Positions 25,704 to 34,677 of a stretch of 64,000 bases of DNA are shown in pieces. The notes beneath the pieces are model-generated. The model was not told the origin of the DNA. It did no database searches and saw only the letters and a list, made by a program, of their open reading frames with translations. The DNA comes from Anaerolineae bacterium (GTDB lineage: Bacteria > Chloroflexota > Anaerolineae > Aggregatilineales > Phototrophicaceae). Every line of letters begins with the position of its first letter. Within the stretch, counting starts at the first letter, position 1. The stretch lies in assembly GCA_019912965.1 (NCBI GenBank), contig JAIOHM010000105.1:62001-126000 (forward strand), written 5' to 3'. The translations under genes were made by a program, and so were the position numbers.

Positions 25704-26633
25704 ATGATTATGCTTGTTCGCTTTTTTCACCCCGAACATGGCAATCGCACAGGGGTGCGTTTGGATGAAACTGTTTACGATGTGACCGAACATCTGCCGA
25801 CCATAGCGGCTTTCTTGCGTCACAGCGTTGGTCATGTTGCCGAGGCGATTGAAGGCTTGGAAACCCTTGCCAAAGATGCCGCCCTCAGTTTTCCCGCATC
25901 GCTGTTTGATTCGTCCCCGCTCTCGATTTTGGCACATTGGCTGCCCCCGGTGGATGAACAGGAAGTCTGGGCGTCCGGTGTCACCTATGAACGCAGTCGG
26001 GCAGCGCGGCAGGAAGAAGCTGTTGATGGCGGTGATATTTATGCTCGCGTGTATGCCGCCGAGCGTCCCGAATTATTCTTCAAGGCGCGCGGCTCAAAAG
26101 TCGTTGGCCCATTTGCGGGTGTGGGCATTCGCTCAGATGCAACCTGGTCAGTGCCCGAACCCGAACTGGCTGTTGTCATCAATCCGGCGATGGAAGTGGT
26201 CGGGTTCACCGTCGGCAACGATATGAGCAGCCGTGATATCGAAGGCGCAAATCCGTTGTATCTGCCACAGGCGAAGGTTTACACTGCTTCCTGTGCTTTA
26301 GGGCCGGGGATTGTCCTCAATCCGGCGAAAGAATGGCCGCAAGCCACCATCCGCGTCGTCATTCGTCGTTCGGAATCCCCACAAAACGAGGGCGTACAAA
26401 CCGATTCATATCCCGTTATCTTTGAAGGTGAAGTGCATACGCAGCGTATTAAACGCCGTTTGGACGAACTGGTGTCGTATTTGGGACGCAGCAACGAATA
26501 CCCTGAGGGTGTGGTTCTGCTGACCGGAACGGGCGTTGTACCACCTGCCGATTTCACACTGCAAGCGGGCGATGTGGTCGAAATTACCATTGACGGCATT
26601 GGTCAACTGACCAATATGGTGAAGGTGGTGTAA
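25704..26633 (+). CDS. FAH-family 2-keto-3-deoxy-D-arabinonate dehydratase
   Basis: A 309-residue protein of the fumarylacetoacetate-hydrolase fold. The run from VWASGVTYERSRAAR through YAAERPELFFKARG, TWSVPEPELAVV, NDMSSRDIEGANPLYLPQAK and the end TGTGVVPP follows closely what I recall of the Sulfolobus 2-keto-3-deoxy-D-arabinonate dehydratase. It carries the metal-binding Glu residues (EPEL) and Asp (NDMSSRD). It would convert a C5 2-keto-3-deoxy acid to 2,5-dioxopentanoate, the substrate of the aldehyde dehydrogenase at 19446. Its stop overlaps the next start (TAATG). Confidence 0.82.
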   Translation: MIMLVRFFHPEHGNRTGVRLDETVYDVTEHLPTIAAFLRHSVGHVAEAIEGLETLAKDAALSFPASLFDSSPLSILAHWLPPVDEQEVWASGVTYERSRAARQEEAVDGGDIYARVYAAERPELFFKARGSKVVGPFAGVGIRSDATWSVPEPELAVVINPAMEVVGFTVGNDMSSRDIEGANPLYLPQAKVYTASCALGPGIVLNPAKEWPQATIRVVIRRSESPQNEGVQTDSYPVIFEGEVHTQRIKRRLDELVSYLGRSNEYPEGVVLLTGTGVVPPADFTLQAGDVVEITIDGIGQLTNMVKVV

Positions 26634-29389
26634 TGGCAACCAAACCCGTTAAAACCCTGCAAATCGAGCGATTGCCCGTTCGCATTTATGCCACCAATAC
26701 CGAGATGGGGGCTTCGGCGGCTTTGGATGCCCGTGCCATTATTCAGAACGCTATTGCGGAGCGCGGCGAAGCCAACATCATCTTGGCGACCGGGAATTCG
26801 CAGTTGAGCTTTTTGCATACGCTGCGGGTGTTGGAAGGGATTGATTGGTCGGTCGTGACCATCTTCCATATGGATGAGTACATCGGCATCGACCCGGAAC
26901 ATCGTGCCAGTTTTCCGCTGTTTCTGCGCGAAAATCTGATTAACTTTATTCAACCGCGCGCCTTCTATCCGGTTCCGGGCAATGCTGAGGATGTCGAGGC
27001 GGCCTGTCAGGAATATGAAGATTTGCTGCGTACACATCCGGCTGATCTGGTCATGTTGGGCATTGGGGAAAACGGGCATCTGGCATTTAATGACCCGCCC
27101 TACGCCGATTTTGACGATCCGTTATGGGTAAAAGTCATCGAACTGGCAGAGATGAGCCGTCAGCAGCAGGTGGGCGAAGGCCATTTCGACTCGCTAGACG
27201 AAGTGCCAACCCATGCGATCACCCTGACGATTCCTGCCTTACTGGCCGCGCGTAGTATGCTCTGTCTTGTGCCGGAGACGCGCAAAGCCCGAATCGTCCG
27301 CGCCTGCCTGCGTGACCCCATTAGCCCCGACCGTCCCGCCTCGATCTTGCGCCGTGCGCCTCATGCCGCGCTGTATCTCGATATGGATTCTGCTGCCTTG
27401 CTGGAAACATCTGTGGAGGAACGTGTGACAACTTTACCCGTTCGTGAAATGGTGCTGTATAAACACGGTGTCGGCTTTTTTGTGCGCGAGGGCGCAGTCG
27501 CGGGCGAAAATGTTGCGCTCACTTTCCGTCAGGACGAAATCAACGATGTGCTCAAAAGCCTCGCTGTTTTTGATAAAGCAGGTGGGCAGGTGTTGGGCAT
27601 TCATTACCAGACACCAATGGATAAAGATGCCCGCCTCGCCAGCAGTTCGATTCGTCTGTCGAAAACAGCCAGCCTGCGTGACCTGATTGCGGATTTGCGC
27701 GGACGCCGGGTAACAATGGATTTTGAAAGTGCCGCTGGCATATTAGAAGTCGTCAGCGGGCGGGTCATCGGTTTGGACGAATCAAATACGCTGGCCGTTG
27801 ATACCGTTTCTGAACAACTGGTAACACTTTTAGCCGATGATGGCGCAGTGCGGGTTTTCCGCTTGGGAGCGTTACGCAGTCTGCATGTCGATGATCCACA
27901 GGCAGGACATGATCTGACCTATTTTCTGGATACCAGCCTGAGCGAAGATGCCCGCCGCACAGTCAATGTGCGTCTCAGTGCGGGTGAACATCAGCTCGCC
28001 GTATTTTATGTCGCACCATCCCCAACTTGGCGTGTGAGTTATCGGTTGGTAGCCGAATCCGAAGTCGGCACAGAATCCGGCAAGGCATTATTGCAGGGAT
28101 GGGGTCTGTTCGATAACCGTCTGGAAGAAGATTTGGAAGATGTGCGCGTGACGCTGGTCGCTGGACAGCCGATTTCGTTCATTTATGAACTTTATGCCTC
28201 GCGCATTCCCGTTCGCCCGACTGTGCAGGACGAAACCCGTGTTGCGCCGGGGCCGATAGAATTCGGTGGGGCGGATATGTTGGAGAAAGCTGAACTCGAC
28301 GACTCGCCACGATTCATGCGCGCACAGTCGAAAGCTTTAGGTGCTGCCGCTCCTCGCTCTGCCGCACCAATGCGAGATATGCTGCGTGCTGAAGCGATGC
28401 AAGCGGCTCCGCCTGCTGCACAGGCCAAAGATGTGGGTGAATTTTTCCAGTATGTTGTTACTGCGGCTGTCTCGGTCAAACGCGGTGAGTCGGCGCTGGT
28501 ACCGATTATTGGTTCGGAAATCAACTACCAGCGTGAACTGCTGTATAACGGCGCGAAACTGCCGGATCACCCGGTTGTTGCCCTGCGTTTCGACAACAGC
28601 ACTGGGCTAACTTTGGAACGCGGCCCGGTCACTATAGTCGAAGATGGTGATTACAAAGGCGAGGCAGTTGTCGCCTTCACCAAAGATGGCAATCAGGTCT
28701 ATTTGCCCTATGCTGTTGAACTTGGCGTCCGTATCACCGAGCATAAAGAGTCTGCTGCCCATGATACTGGCCTGACCATCAAGGACGCTTATTTCGTTTA
28801 TGAGCAGTTTGTGGTCGCTATCACCAAATACACCATCGAAAACACGACTTCTAAAGCCCAGACCGTGACCATCGAAGCGCCCATTCAGGTTGGCTGGGAA
28901 CTGGCCGACATGCGCGCGCCGGATGTCGTCACCGCGACCGAACACCGCTGGCGTGTGAATATTCCTGCCCGTTCCAAAACTGATTTTGTGCGCCGTTTCC
29001 GTCACCGTTCGTTCCGCCGCGAAGAAGTCCGCCAGTTGAGTTACCAGAAGTTGCAGGAAATTGGCAAGCACACATGGCTGGACGAAGCCATTCAGGGGAA
29101 ATTGGCCGAAATGTTAGCCGAACTCGGACGCATCCAGCAGGCTAATGCGCGTCAGACCAAGCTGGCTGCCGAACGTGAGACACTCTACAAGCAGCAGGAG
29201 CAGTTACGTGCCAACTTGACGACCCTGCAAGCCGCTGGACAGGAAGCCGCTCTACGTACCCGAATGCTGGGACAGTTGGAAACCAGCCAGAATCGTCTGG
29301 AAGCCATCGAGCATGAAGTTGCCCAACTCACGCAGCAGGTTCTCGAAAGTGAACAGAAAATCACCCAGATCATCGCCGGGTTGGGGTAG
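26633..29389 (+). CDS. Fusion of a NagB-like sugar-6-phosphate deaminase and a DUF4139-type protein
   Basis: A 918-residue protein with two unrelated parts. Residues 10-258 form a complete glucosamine-6-phosphate deaminase/6-phosphogluconolactonase-fold domain: FHMDEYIGID, GIGENGHLAFNDPP with the active-site His, and RPASILRRAPHAALYLD near its normal C-terminus. From residue 265 (TTLPVREMVLYKHGVGFF) a DUF4139-type protein follows with beta-rich segments, an Ala/Met-rich low-complexity linker around 555-605, and a long coiled coil from about 830 to 916. A GGAGGA-GTG ribosome site lies exactly at the junction. The partner domains are normally separate proteins, so this is either a genuine fusion or two genes whose stop was lost. 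Confidence 0.75.
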   Translation: MATKPVKTLQIERLPVRIYATNTEMGASAALDARAIIQNAIAERGEANIILATGNSQLSFLHTLRVLEGIDWSVVTIFHMDEYIGIDPEHRASFPLFLRENLINFIQPRAFYPVPGNAEDVEAACQEYEDLLRTHPADLVMLGIGENGHLAFNDPPYADFDDPLWVKVIELAEMSRQQQVGEGHFDSLDEVPTHAITLTIPALLAARSMLCLVPETRKARIVRACLRDPISPDRPASILRRAPHAALYLDMDSAALLETSVEERVTTLPVREMVLYKHGVGFFVREGAVAGENVALTFRQDEINDVLKSLAVFDKAGGQVLGIHYQTPMDKDARLASSSIRLSKTASLRDLIADLRGRRVTMDFESAAGILEVVSGRVIGLDESNTLAVDTVSEQLVTLLADDGAVRVFRLGALRSLHVDDPQAGHDLTYFLDTSLSEDARRTVNVRLSAGEHQLAVFYVAPSPTWRVSYRLVAESEVGTESGKALLQGWGLFDNRLEEDLEDVRVTLVAGQPISFIYELYASRIPVRPTVQDETRVAPGPIEFGGADMLEKAELDDSPRFMRAQSKALGAAAPRSAAPMRDMLRAEAMQAAPPAAQAKDVGEFFQYVVTAAVSVKRGESALVPIIGSEINYQRELLYNGAKLPDHPVVALRFDNSTGLTLERGPVTIVEDGDYKGEAVVAFTKDGNQVYLPYAVELGVRITEHKESAAHDTGLTIKDAYFVYEQFVVAITKYTIENTTSKAQTVTIEAPIQVGWELADMRAPDVVTATEHRWRVNIPARSKTDFVRRFRHRSFRREEVRQLSYQKLQEIGKHTWLDEAIQGKLAEMLAELGRIQQANARQTKLAAERETLYKQQEQLRANLTTLQAAGQEAALRTRMLGQLETSQNRLEAIEHEVAQLTQQVLESEQKITQIIAGLG
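27415..27427 (+). promoter_or_regulatory. Internal ribosome-binding site and GTG start at the fusion junction
   Basis: GGAGGA at 27415-27420 is followed after four bases by the in-frame GTG at 27425, codon 265 of the fusion. TGA occurs at 27426-27428 in another frame, so a GTGA overlap typical of adjacent genes would exist if the NagB part were shifted by one base. This suggests that the DUF4139 part can be, or once was, translated on its own. Confidence 0.55.
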
Positions 29390-29392
29390 AAT

Positions 29393-29593
29393 ATGGCTTC
29401 AATGAAAGTACGGGAAGCCATTGCCATTCTTGAAAATGATGGCTGGTATCTGGCACGTGTCAAAGGCAGTCATCGTCAATATAAACACCCATCCAAGAAA
29501 GGCGTAGTGACTGTTCCCGGAAATTTGTCTAAAACTTTACATCCCAAAACGCTTGGCAGCATACTTAAGCAAGCGGGATTAGAGAAAGAATAG
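29393..29593 (+). CDS. hicA: HicA-family toxin
   Basis: A 66-residue HicA mRNA interferase: KVREAIAILENDGWYLARVK and GSHRQYKHPSKKG contain the double-stranded-RNA-binding-like fold with the catalytic His in GSHRQY. A second ATG at 29402 gives the more usual MKVRE start. It lies four bases after the preceding gene and is followed by hicB, the usual toxin-first order. Confidence 0.9.
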   Translation: MASMKVREAIAILENDGWYLARVKGSHRQYKHPSKKGVVTVPGNLSKTLHPKTLGSILKQAGLEKE

Positions 29594-29597
29594 CCAC

Positions 29598-29816
29598 ATG
29601 CGTTACGCGGTCATTATTGAAGGTGAACAGGGAGATTATTCGGCTTATGTGCCGGATTTGCCGGGATGTGTGAGCGTAGGGGATACCCTCGAAGAAATTA
29701 AGCACGAGATTCATGAAGCCATTCAGTTCCATATTGAAGGATTGCACGAGGATGGTCTGCCTATTCCTGAACCATCCACAGTTGTGGACTACATTGAAGT
29801 TGAAGGCGTCCTATGA
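29598..29816 (+). CDS. hicB: HicB-family antitoxin, short form
   Basis: A 72-residue HicB protein: [32 protein letters not shown] and [20 protein letters not shown] match the HicB core. The usual C-terminal DNA-binding domain is absent. The stop overlaps the next ATG by four bases, tying the antitoxin to the dehydratase gene. Confidence 0.9.
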   Translation: MRYAVIIEGEQGDYSAYVPDLPGCVSVGDTLEEIKHEIHEAIQFHIEGLHEDGLPIPEPSTVVDYIEVEGVL

Positions 29817-31012
29817 AAATTACTGCAATCGAATCCCTTCAGTGGGCTGAATATCCGCGCCTGATGGTCGTCCGTGTCCATACCGATTCGGGCATCATCG
29901 GCTTGGGCGAAACCGTCGATAAAATTCCCGGCTCGAAAGGTGCTTTACATGGCACAATTGCCCCGTTGATATTGGGGCAGGACGCGCTGGACATCGAAGG
30001 GCTGTGGCGCTTCGTGATGGATAACATCATGTATCACGGTTATGCAGGCGCGGAGACTCGTGCCCTTTCTGCGCTGGAAGTCGCCTTGTGGGACATCCTC
30101 GGCAAACACTACAATGCGCCGTTGTATCATCTTTTAGGCGGTAAAACCCGCGAACGCATTCCGACGTATAACACCTGCATCGGTTTTGGCGATGTGCAGG
30201 ATTATCAGTGGTGGCATACCGATGCGGGTGCATTAGCCCAAAGCCTGCTGAATGATGGGGTACGAGCCATGAAAATCTGGCCGTTTGATCCCTACAGCGA
30301 AAGTTCGTTCGGGCAGTACATCAGCCTCGCGGATGTCGAGAAGGGATTAACGCCGGTTCGCCAGATTCGGGATGCAGTGGGCGACGCCATGGAAATTGGC
30401 ATCGAATGTCACTTCCGCTGGAATCGTGCCAGCATGGAACGCATCGCCCGCGCCCTCGAACCCTACAACATCCTGTTTTTGGAAGATGTTTTACCCGCTG
30501 TTTATCCCGACGAAATCAAGACACTTTCCAGCCGGACGACGATTCCCATAATCGGCTCAGAACTGCTGATGACCCGCTGGCAGTTGCGGGATTGGCTGAC
30601 GAAAGGCGTCTCGCAAATTGTGATGACCGACCCGGTATGGAACGGCGGCATTGCTGAAACGCGCAAAATCGCCAATATGGCCGAAGCATTTGGTGTACCG
30701 ATTGTTCTTCACAATGTCGCTGGCCCAATCTGCCATGCGGTTTGTATGCACCTCGGCGCGCACCTGCCAAATCTGTATTATGTCGAATCCGTCCGCGCTT
30801 TTTACAAAACTTATTTCCCGGTCATCAGTGAATTTGCCCCGACTGTAAACGATGGTCATCTGAGCATCCCCGATGGGCCGGGTTTAGGCATAACCCTGCG
30901 ACCGGAAATGCTTGAGCGCGCTGATTTAACCCGCGAAATCAGTGACGGAGAAGGGTTAGCCAAAGGCCGCCGCGCGATGGGCGACCATTGGGCAGTCGAA
31001 GAAATTCGCTAA
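29813..31012 (+). CDS. Enolase-superfamily sugar-acid dehydratase (mandelate racemase family)
   Basis: A 399-residue protein with the N-terminal lid and C-terminal barrel. [14 protein letters not shown] near residue 26, [16 protein letters not shown] near residue 83, then [10 protein letters not shown] on the second barrel strand, and metal ligands in [16 protein letters not shown] and IGSELLM. The His of [10 protein letters not shown] is the usual catalytic residue. This pattern is that of the dehydratases that convert aldonic acids to 2-keto-3-deoxy acids. With the two downstream-type dehydratases and KGSADH nearby, a pentonate or related acid is the best guess. Confidence 0.85.
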   Translation: MKITAIESLQWAEYPRLMVVRVHTDSGIIGLGETVDKIPGSKGALHGTIAPLILGQDALDIEGLWRFVMDNIMYHGYAGAETRALSALEVALWDILGKHYNAPLYHLLGGKTRERIPTYNTCIGFGDVQDYQWWHTDAGALAQSLLNDGVRAMKIWPFDPYSESSFGQYISLADVEKGLTPVRQIRDAVGDAMEIGIECHFRWNRASMERIARALEPYNILFLEDVLPAVYPDEIKTLSSRTTIPIIGSELLMTRWQLRDWLTKGVSQIVMTDPVWNGGIAETRKIANMAEAFGVPIVLHNVAGPICHAVCMHLGAHLPNLYYVESVRAFYKTYFPVISEFAPTVNDGHLSIPDGPGLGITLRPEMLERADLTREISDGEGLAKGRRAMGDHWAVEEIR

Positions 31013-31854
31013 TACCTTAAATCGTCCTGAGCATACAACCCCTGCATATACGCCGTGATCTGTGCATCCATCGCTGCCGGATACTCATAACCGAGTCGTT
31101 CGGCGGTTTCGGTTGCTAGATGCCGAAATAATGGTAGCATCGCCAGCAGTGCCCGCCAGCTATCTGCCGGGTCGAACTGCGCCCAGATGTTGTGCAGTGC
31201 CTTCCATGTGTCGCGGTCAACCCATTCGGAAAGTTGCTTGCCAATATGCGGCGGATTTTTATCGTTCATAACCTGTGCATGCCATTCCATCATCTGGAGC
31301 AGATCGCTTTTCATCGTCCAGTCGCGGAATTTGACCACCCACAAATCGCGCCCAAAAATATACTGTGCGACATGCAGCGCCTCGAACCAGAATTCTTTGA
31401 TGATGAATGTGAAAGCCTCTTGTGTGGGTGGCAGCTTTGGCGGTGTGCTGAATGTTGGTGGTGGAAGTTGCGCCACCAGACCATCTTTATCCAGCGCCGC
31501 ATAATAACCCCGCTGGTACATCGTATTGAGTTCACCCGCCTGTATCATCTGGTGCAAGCTCTCCACAGGCAGCAGTGCAAAATCCACTTTCTTGCCGCCT
31601 GCGAACCATACCAGTCGTGTTGGATAACCTTCCTCGTTGGAGAGGCGGAAGCACAGCCACACATCCCCGATATTGGCGACCCACTCATCGTTCACTGCGT
31701 AAGTGCTGGTGTCAGTACAAAAAAGCTGGATGTCCAAATCTGACCAGCGGTTGCGGGTATCGGCTAGCCGTGCCATCGAACCCACCACAATCACCGCGCG
31801 AATGTTGGGCTGTGTCGCTGCCCATTCCACAATCCGTTCTTCAAAGTCTTTCAA
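31009..31854 (-). CDS. Aminoglycoside 6-adenylyltransferase-like nucleotidyltransferase (ANT(6)/AadK family)
   Basis: A 281-residue protein with the streptomycin-adenylyltransferase layout: Gly25-Ser26 and Asp39/Asp41 in WSDLDIQLF, then [15 protein letters not shown] as the third acidic site, and helical C-terminal half with [10 protein letters not shown] and EWHAQV. Length agrees with AadK. True aminoglycoside resistance cannot be inferred; several Chloroflexota chromosomes carry such genes with unknown role. Convergent with the dehydratase, overlapping by four bases. A paralogue is at 38988. Confidence 0.8.
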   Translation of the reverse strand: MKDFEERIVEWAATQPNIRAVIVVGSMARLADTRNRWSDLDIQLFCTDTSTYAVNDEWVANIGDVWLCFRLSNEEGYPTRLVWFAGGKKVDFALLPVESLHQMIQAGELNTMYQRGYYAALDKDGLVAQLPPPTFSTPPKLPPTQEAFTFIIKEFWFEALHVAQYIFGRDLWVVKFRDWTMKSDLLQMMEWHAQVMNDKNPPHIGKQLSEWVDRDTWKALHNIWAQFDPADSWRALLAMLPLFRHLATETAERLGYEYPAAMDAQITAYMQGLYAQDDLRY

Positions 31855-31988
31855 ATCAATCTCCTTTTTCGCGCCGCTACTCTACCATTACGATCTGTAT
31901 GAAGCGATGGCCTCATTGGTCTACAGACTTTGTACGCTTGCTGTGCCAATATTTGAAACAACCAGAACATCCCAAAAGGAATATCTCT

Positions 31989-32681
31989 ATGACCACTGAT
32001 GTGCTTCAGGATCAGATTGCTTATTACCGCGCCCGTGCAGGTGAATACGACGAGTGGTTTTACCGCAAAGGGCGTTATGATCGCGGCGCGGAGATCAATC
32101 AGCAGTGGTTTGATGAAGTCGCTTTGGTTATGCGTGAGGTTGAAGCACTAGGACGGGTGGGGCATGTACTGGAACTGGCAGCAGGCACCGGTATCTGGAC
32201 AGTTGAACTCGCCAAAATCGCTTCACATATTACCGCGGTCGATGCTTCAGCGGAAGTGATCGCCATCAACCGTGAAAAACTCAGCTCCCCAATCGTCAAT
32301 TATATACAGGCTGATTTGTTCGCTTGGGAGCCGGATAAACAGTACGACTTGGTGTTCTTTGCCTTCTGGTTATCGCACGTCCCACCCGAACAGTTAGACG
32401 GTTTTCTGGATAAAGTGCGCCGTGCGACCAAACCCGGCGGACGCATCTTCGCCATCGACTCGCTGCCAGACAATACCTCAAGTGCAGCTAATCATGAGGC
32501 CTACCGCCCCGACGACATTTACCATACTCGCAAGTTAAATGACGGGCGTGAATTCAAAATCGTCAAAATCTTCTACGACCCCGCCGATTTGGCGCGCAAA
32601 CTTGCTGAACATGGCTTCAATGCACAGGTCAAAACCAGCGGTCGCTACTTCTGGTATACGAGCGTTTTTAGAACTCCGTGA
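31989..32681 (+). CDS. Class I SAM-dependent methyltransferase
   Basis: A 230-residue protein starting at ATG 31989 with AAGGAA upstream; the longer frame to 31575 runs antisense through the nucleotidyltransferase gene and is rejected. SAM motif I is VLELAAGTGIWTVEL near residue 59, motif II acidic residue in ITAVDASAE, and ATKPGGRIFAIDS downstream. The N-terminus (QIAYYRARAGEYDEWFYRKG) is that of a known methyltransferase subfamily. Substrate unknown. Confidence 0.87.
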   Translation: MTTDVLQDQIAYYRARAGEYDEWFYRKGRYDRGAEINQQWFDEVALVMREVEALGRVGHVLELAAGTGIWTVELAKIASHITAVDASAEVIAINREKLSSPIVNYIQADLFAWEPDKQYDLVFFAFWLSHVPPEQLDGFLDKVRRATKPGGRIFAIDSLPDNTSSAANHEAYRPDDIYHTRKLNDGREFKIVKIFYDPADLARKLAEHGFNAQVKTSGRYFWYTSVFRTP

Positions 32682-32730
32682 TAGTCCGTTTAGCTTGCCA
32701 TGATCACTTCGGAGGTGTTATGGAATGGGA

Positions 32731-32796
32731 TTTTTGCTCCCTTCCCTCGCGTGCGGGGGAAGGGTTGGGGTTAGGGGTAAATGATTTATGGATTTG
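32731..32796 (+). repeat. Dispersed repeat, copy A
   Basis: Opens TTTTGCTCCCTTCCCTCGCG, continues GTGCGGGGGAAGGGTTGGGG, then TTAGGGGTAAATGATTTATG. The first half forms a hairpin (CCTTCCC with GGGAAGG). The same sequence recurs at 37806 and 43463 in the same orientation, and shortened in reverse at 44119. Here it lies between the converging ends of the methyltransferase and the dienelactone-hydrolase-family gene. Confidence 0.85.
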
Positions 32797-32799
32797 GTA

Positions 32800-33486
32800 T
32801 CACCCCATCTGAGCCTTAAAGAATGCCAGCGTCCGTTCCCACGCATCCTGTGAAGCGGCGGGATCATGGTTTCCGCCCTGATCGTTGAAGAACGAATGCT
32901 TTGCGCCCGGATAAATCTTGATGTCGTGCGGGATGTGGTGCTTGCTCAATTCTTGATCCAGCCTTTCCGCCGACCCTTTGGTGATGTCCTTTTCTGGGTA
33001 CGAACCAACCACTGGGCATGAACGCTCCACTGCCGAAAGCGGACTTGGATTAAAGGCATAAAACGGCGCGACGACATTTAAGCGTGGGTCGGTGCTGGCC
33101 CATGCAATAGCAAATCCGCCGCCCATACAAAAGCCTACCGCGCCCAACTTGCCGCTGTCTACCTCAGGCTGCACTTCCAGCCAGTTCAACGTCGCCTTCA
33201 AACTGCGAATGGCTTCGTTATCCAGTGAACTGAAGAACAGCCCACCGAAGAACCGGAACATACAGATCATCTGATTGCGTCCTGCGAACAAATCCACCGC
33301 CAGAGTCGCATAACCCGCGTCGGCAAACCGACGCGTAATATCCTTGATATTCTCGTTCAGCCCGAATGCCTCATGAATAACCACCACACCCGGCACTTTA
33401 TCCGCAGTTTGTGGACGCGCAAAGTACGCGCTCAGGTTTTGCACAGGCGCATTTGGAATATTCACCGTCTCAGTGCTGATGTCCAT
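32800..33486 (-). CDS. Dienelactone hydrolase family protein
   Basis: A 228-residue alpha/beta hydrolase. GFCMGGG near residue 118 carries the Cys nucleophile typical of dienelactone hydrolases, VVIHEAFGLN near residue 36 the conserved Glu that controls it, and GAKHSFFND near residue 196 the catalytic His. No signal peptide. Substrate uncertain; enzymes of this family hydrolyse lactones and esters, which fits lactone steps in sugar-acid pathways, but the same family has many other members. Confidence 0.85.
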   Translation of the reverse strand: MDISTETVNIPNAPVQNLSAYFARPQTADKVPGVVVIHEAFGLNENIKDITRRFADAGYATLAVDLFAGRNQMICMFRFFGGLFFSSLDNEAIRSLKATLNWLEVQPEVDSGKLGAVGFCMGGGFAIAWASTDPRLNVVAPFYAFNPSPLSAVERSCPVVGSYPEKDITKGSAERLDQELSKHHIPHDIKIYPGAKHSFFNDQGGNHDPAASQDAWERTLAFFKAQMG

Positions 33487-33544
33487 AACACTAAACTCAC
33501 AGTTCTGTTTAATCCATGCCCCAATGACTCAACGTGCAGCGTTG

Positions 33545-34474
33545 TTAATCGCGTTTTAGGCTGCCAATCCGCAGTCCTAGTTCATCTACCAGATGCGTCA
33601 GCGCGTCCAGTGCTTGTAGATCAGGGCGCACGGTTGGGCGGCGTACAGTTGTATGCGCAATAATGCCTGCCCGTTTTAGCAGATGTTTGCGTGCATGTAA
33701 TGAAAATTCGTGCCCATGTGCTGAAACAGCATCGACCAGTGGTGCGACTCGACTTAGAATCACGTCTACCCGTTCCAGATCGTCTGCTTCCCATCCTGCC
33801 CACACATCGAGGAATAATTCGTTGAAGCCCGCACCCGGCAGCAAACCCGCCGCACCTGCTTCCAGTTCTTCGCGCAGCATCAATCCGCCTACACCGCCGA
33901 ACAGGGCAATGCTGTTGTTATCTACCCGTTCGCTCAATGCGCGGATGCGACGTGCTGACCCCGGCCCCTCGATTTTGAAGTAGCGTACATTGGGCGCATG
34001 GCGGGCTATCTGCGCCAGACTTTCCGTCGAGAGTTGGCAGTGGGCATAACCCTGAATCTGTGGTGACTGCTGCACCATAATCGGCACTTCGGCAGTATTC
34101 CCCAACGCCATATAATGCTCCACCAGCGCAGCCTCATCCAGATTCATGGTATTAGGCGGCAGTGTCATCAATGCAGCCGGTTTCAGATTGGCATAAATAT
34201 GAGCCTGTTCAATCGCGGCCTCGGTGCTGCCGGGTGCGATTCCAATAATAAGCGGAACTTGCCCATCCACTTCTGCCGCCACCACTTCGGCGCACCGGAT
34301 GCGTTCCTGGTCAGTCAGTTTATAGGCTTCGCTGGCGAACCCACCCACGCCGATTCCATGTGCGCCGCCGTCCAGCTCGAAACGGGCGACCCGACGCAAA
34401 CCATCTTCATCCACCCGTCCCTCACTGTCGAAGGGTGTAACCAGAATTGGGATAATGCCGCGCAGTTCATTCAT
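33545..34474 (-). CDS. DapA-family protein, probable L-2-keto-3-deoxyarabonate dehydratase
   Basis: A 309-residue TIM-barrel protein of the dihydrodipicolinate synthase/N-acetylneuraminate lyase family. The Schiff-base Lys lies in YFKIEGPG near residue 165. The usual Y-N-x-P strand is replaced by IMVQQSP, so the canonical active-site Tyr is missing. The IMVQ-x-x-P and YFKIE-x-PG forms are those I recall from the Azospirillum L-2-keto-3-deoxyarabonate dehydratase, which makes 2,5-dioxopentanoate. This fits the semialdehyde dehydrogenase at 19446. KDG aldolase or another DapA-type lyase remains possible. Confidence 0.7.
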   Translation of the reverse strand: MNELRGIIPILVTPFDSEGRVDEDGLRRVARFELDGGAHGIGVGGFASEAYKLTDQERIRCAEVVAAEVDGQVPLIIGIAPGSTEAAIEQAHIYANLKPAALMTLPPNTMNLDEAALVEHYMALGNTAEVPIMVQQSPQIQGYAHCQLSTESLAQIARHAPNVRYFKIEGPGSARRIRALSERVDNNSIALFGGVGGLMLREELEAGAAGLLPGAGFNELFLDVWAGWEADDLERVDVILSRVAPLVDAVSAHGHEFSLHARKHLLKRAGIIAHTTVRRPTVRPDLQALDALTHLVDELGLRIGSLKRD

Positions 34475-34677
34475 GCCAACGTCGCCTTTCTGCTCGGTTT
34501 AAAAATCGTAGGTCTAGTTTACCCCGTTTGTGGGCAGCGTCACTAAATTGCTTGTATCAGCCGGAGCGTTGGTCAATCGGAGGGCGAAAATCAGCCAAAT
34601 TGCAACCAATGAAATGTGTTTTGCGTCTATCTTGCACTATCCTTTGCTGGATGAATACTCAGTTTGGAGGGTTCTGA

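Noticed and set aside
31575-31988. N-terminal extension of the methyltransferase at 31989
   Set aside because: It is antisense to the nucleotidyltransferase gene and the sequence is not protein-like.
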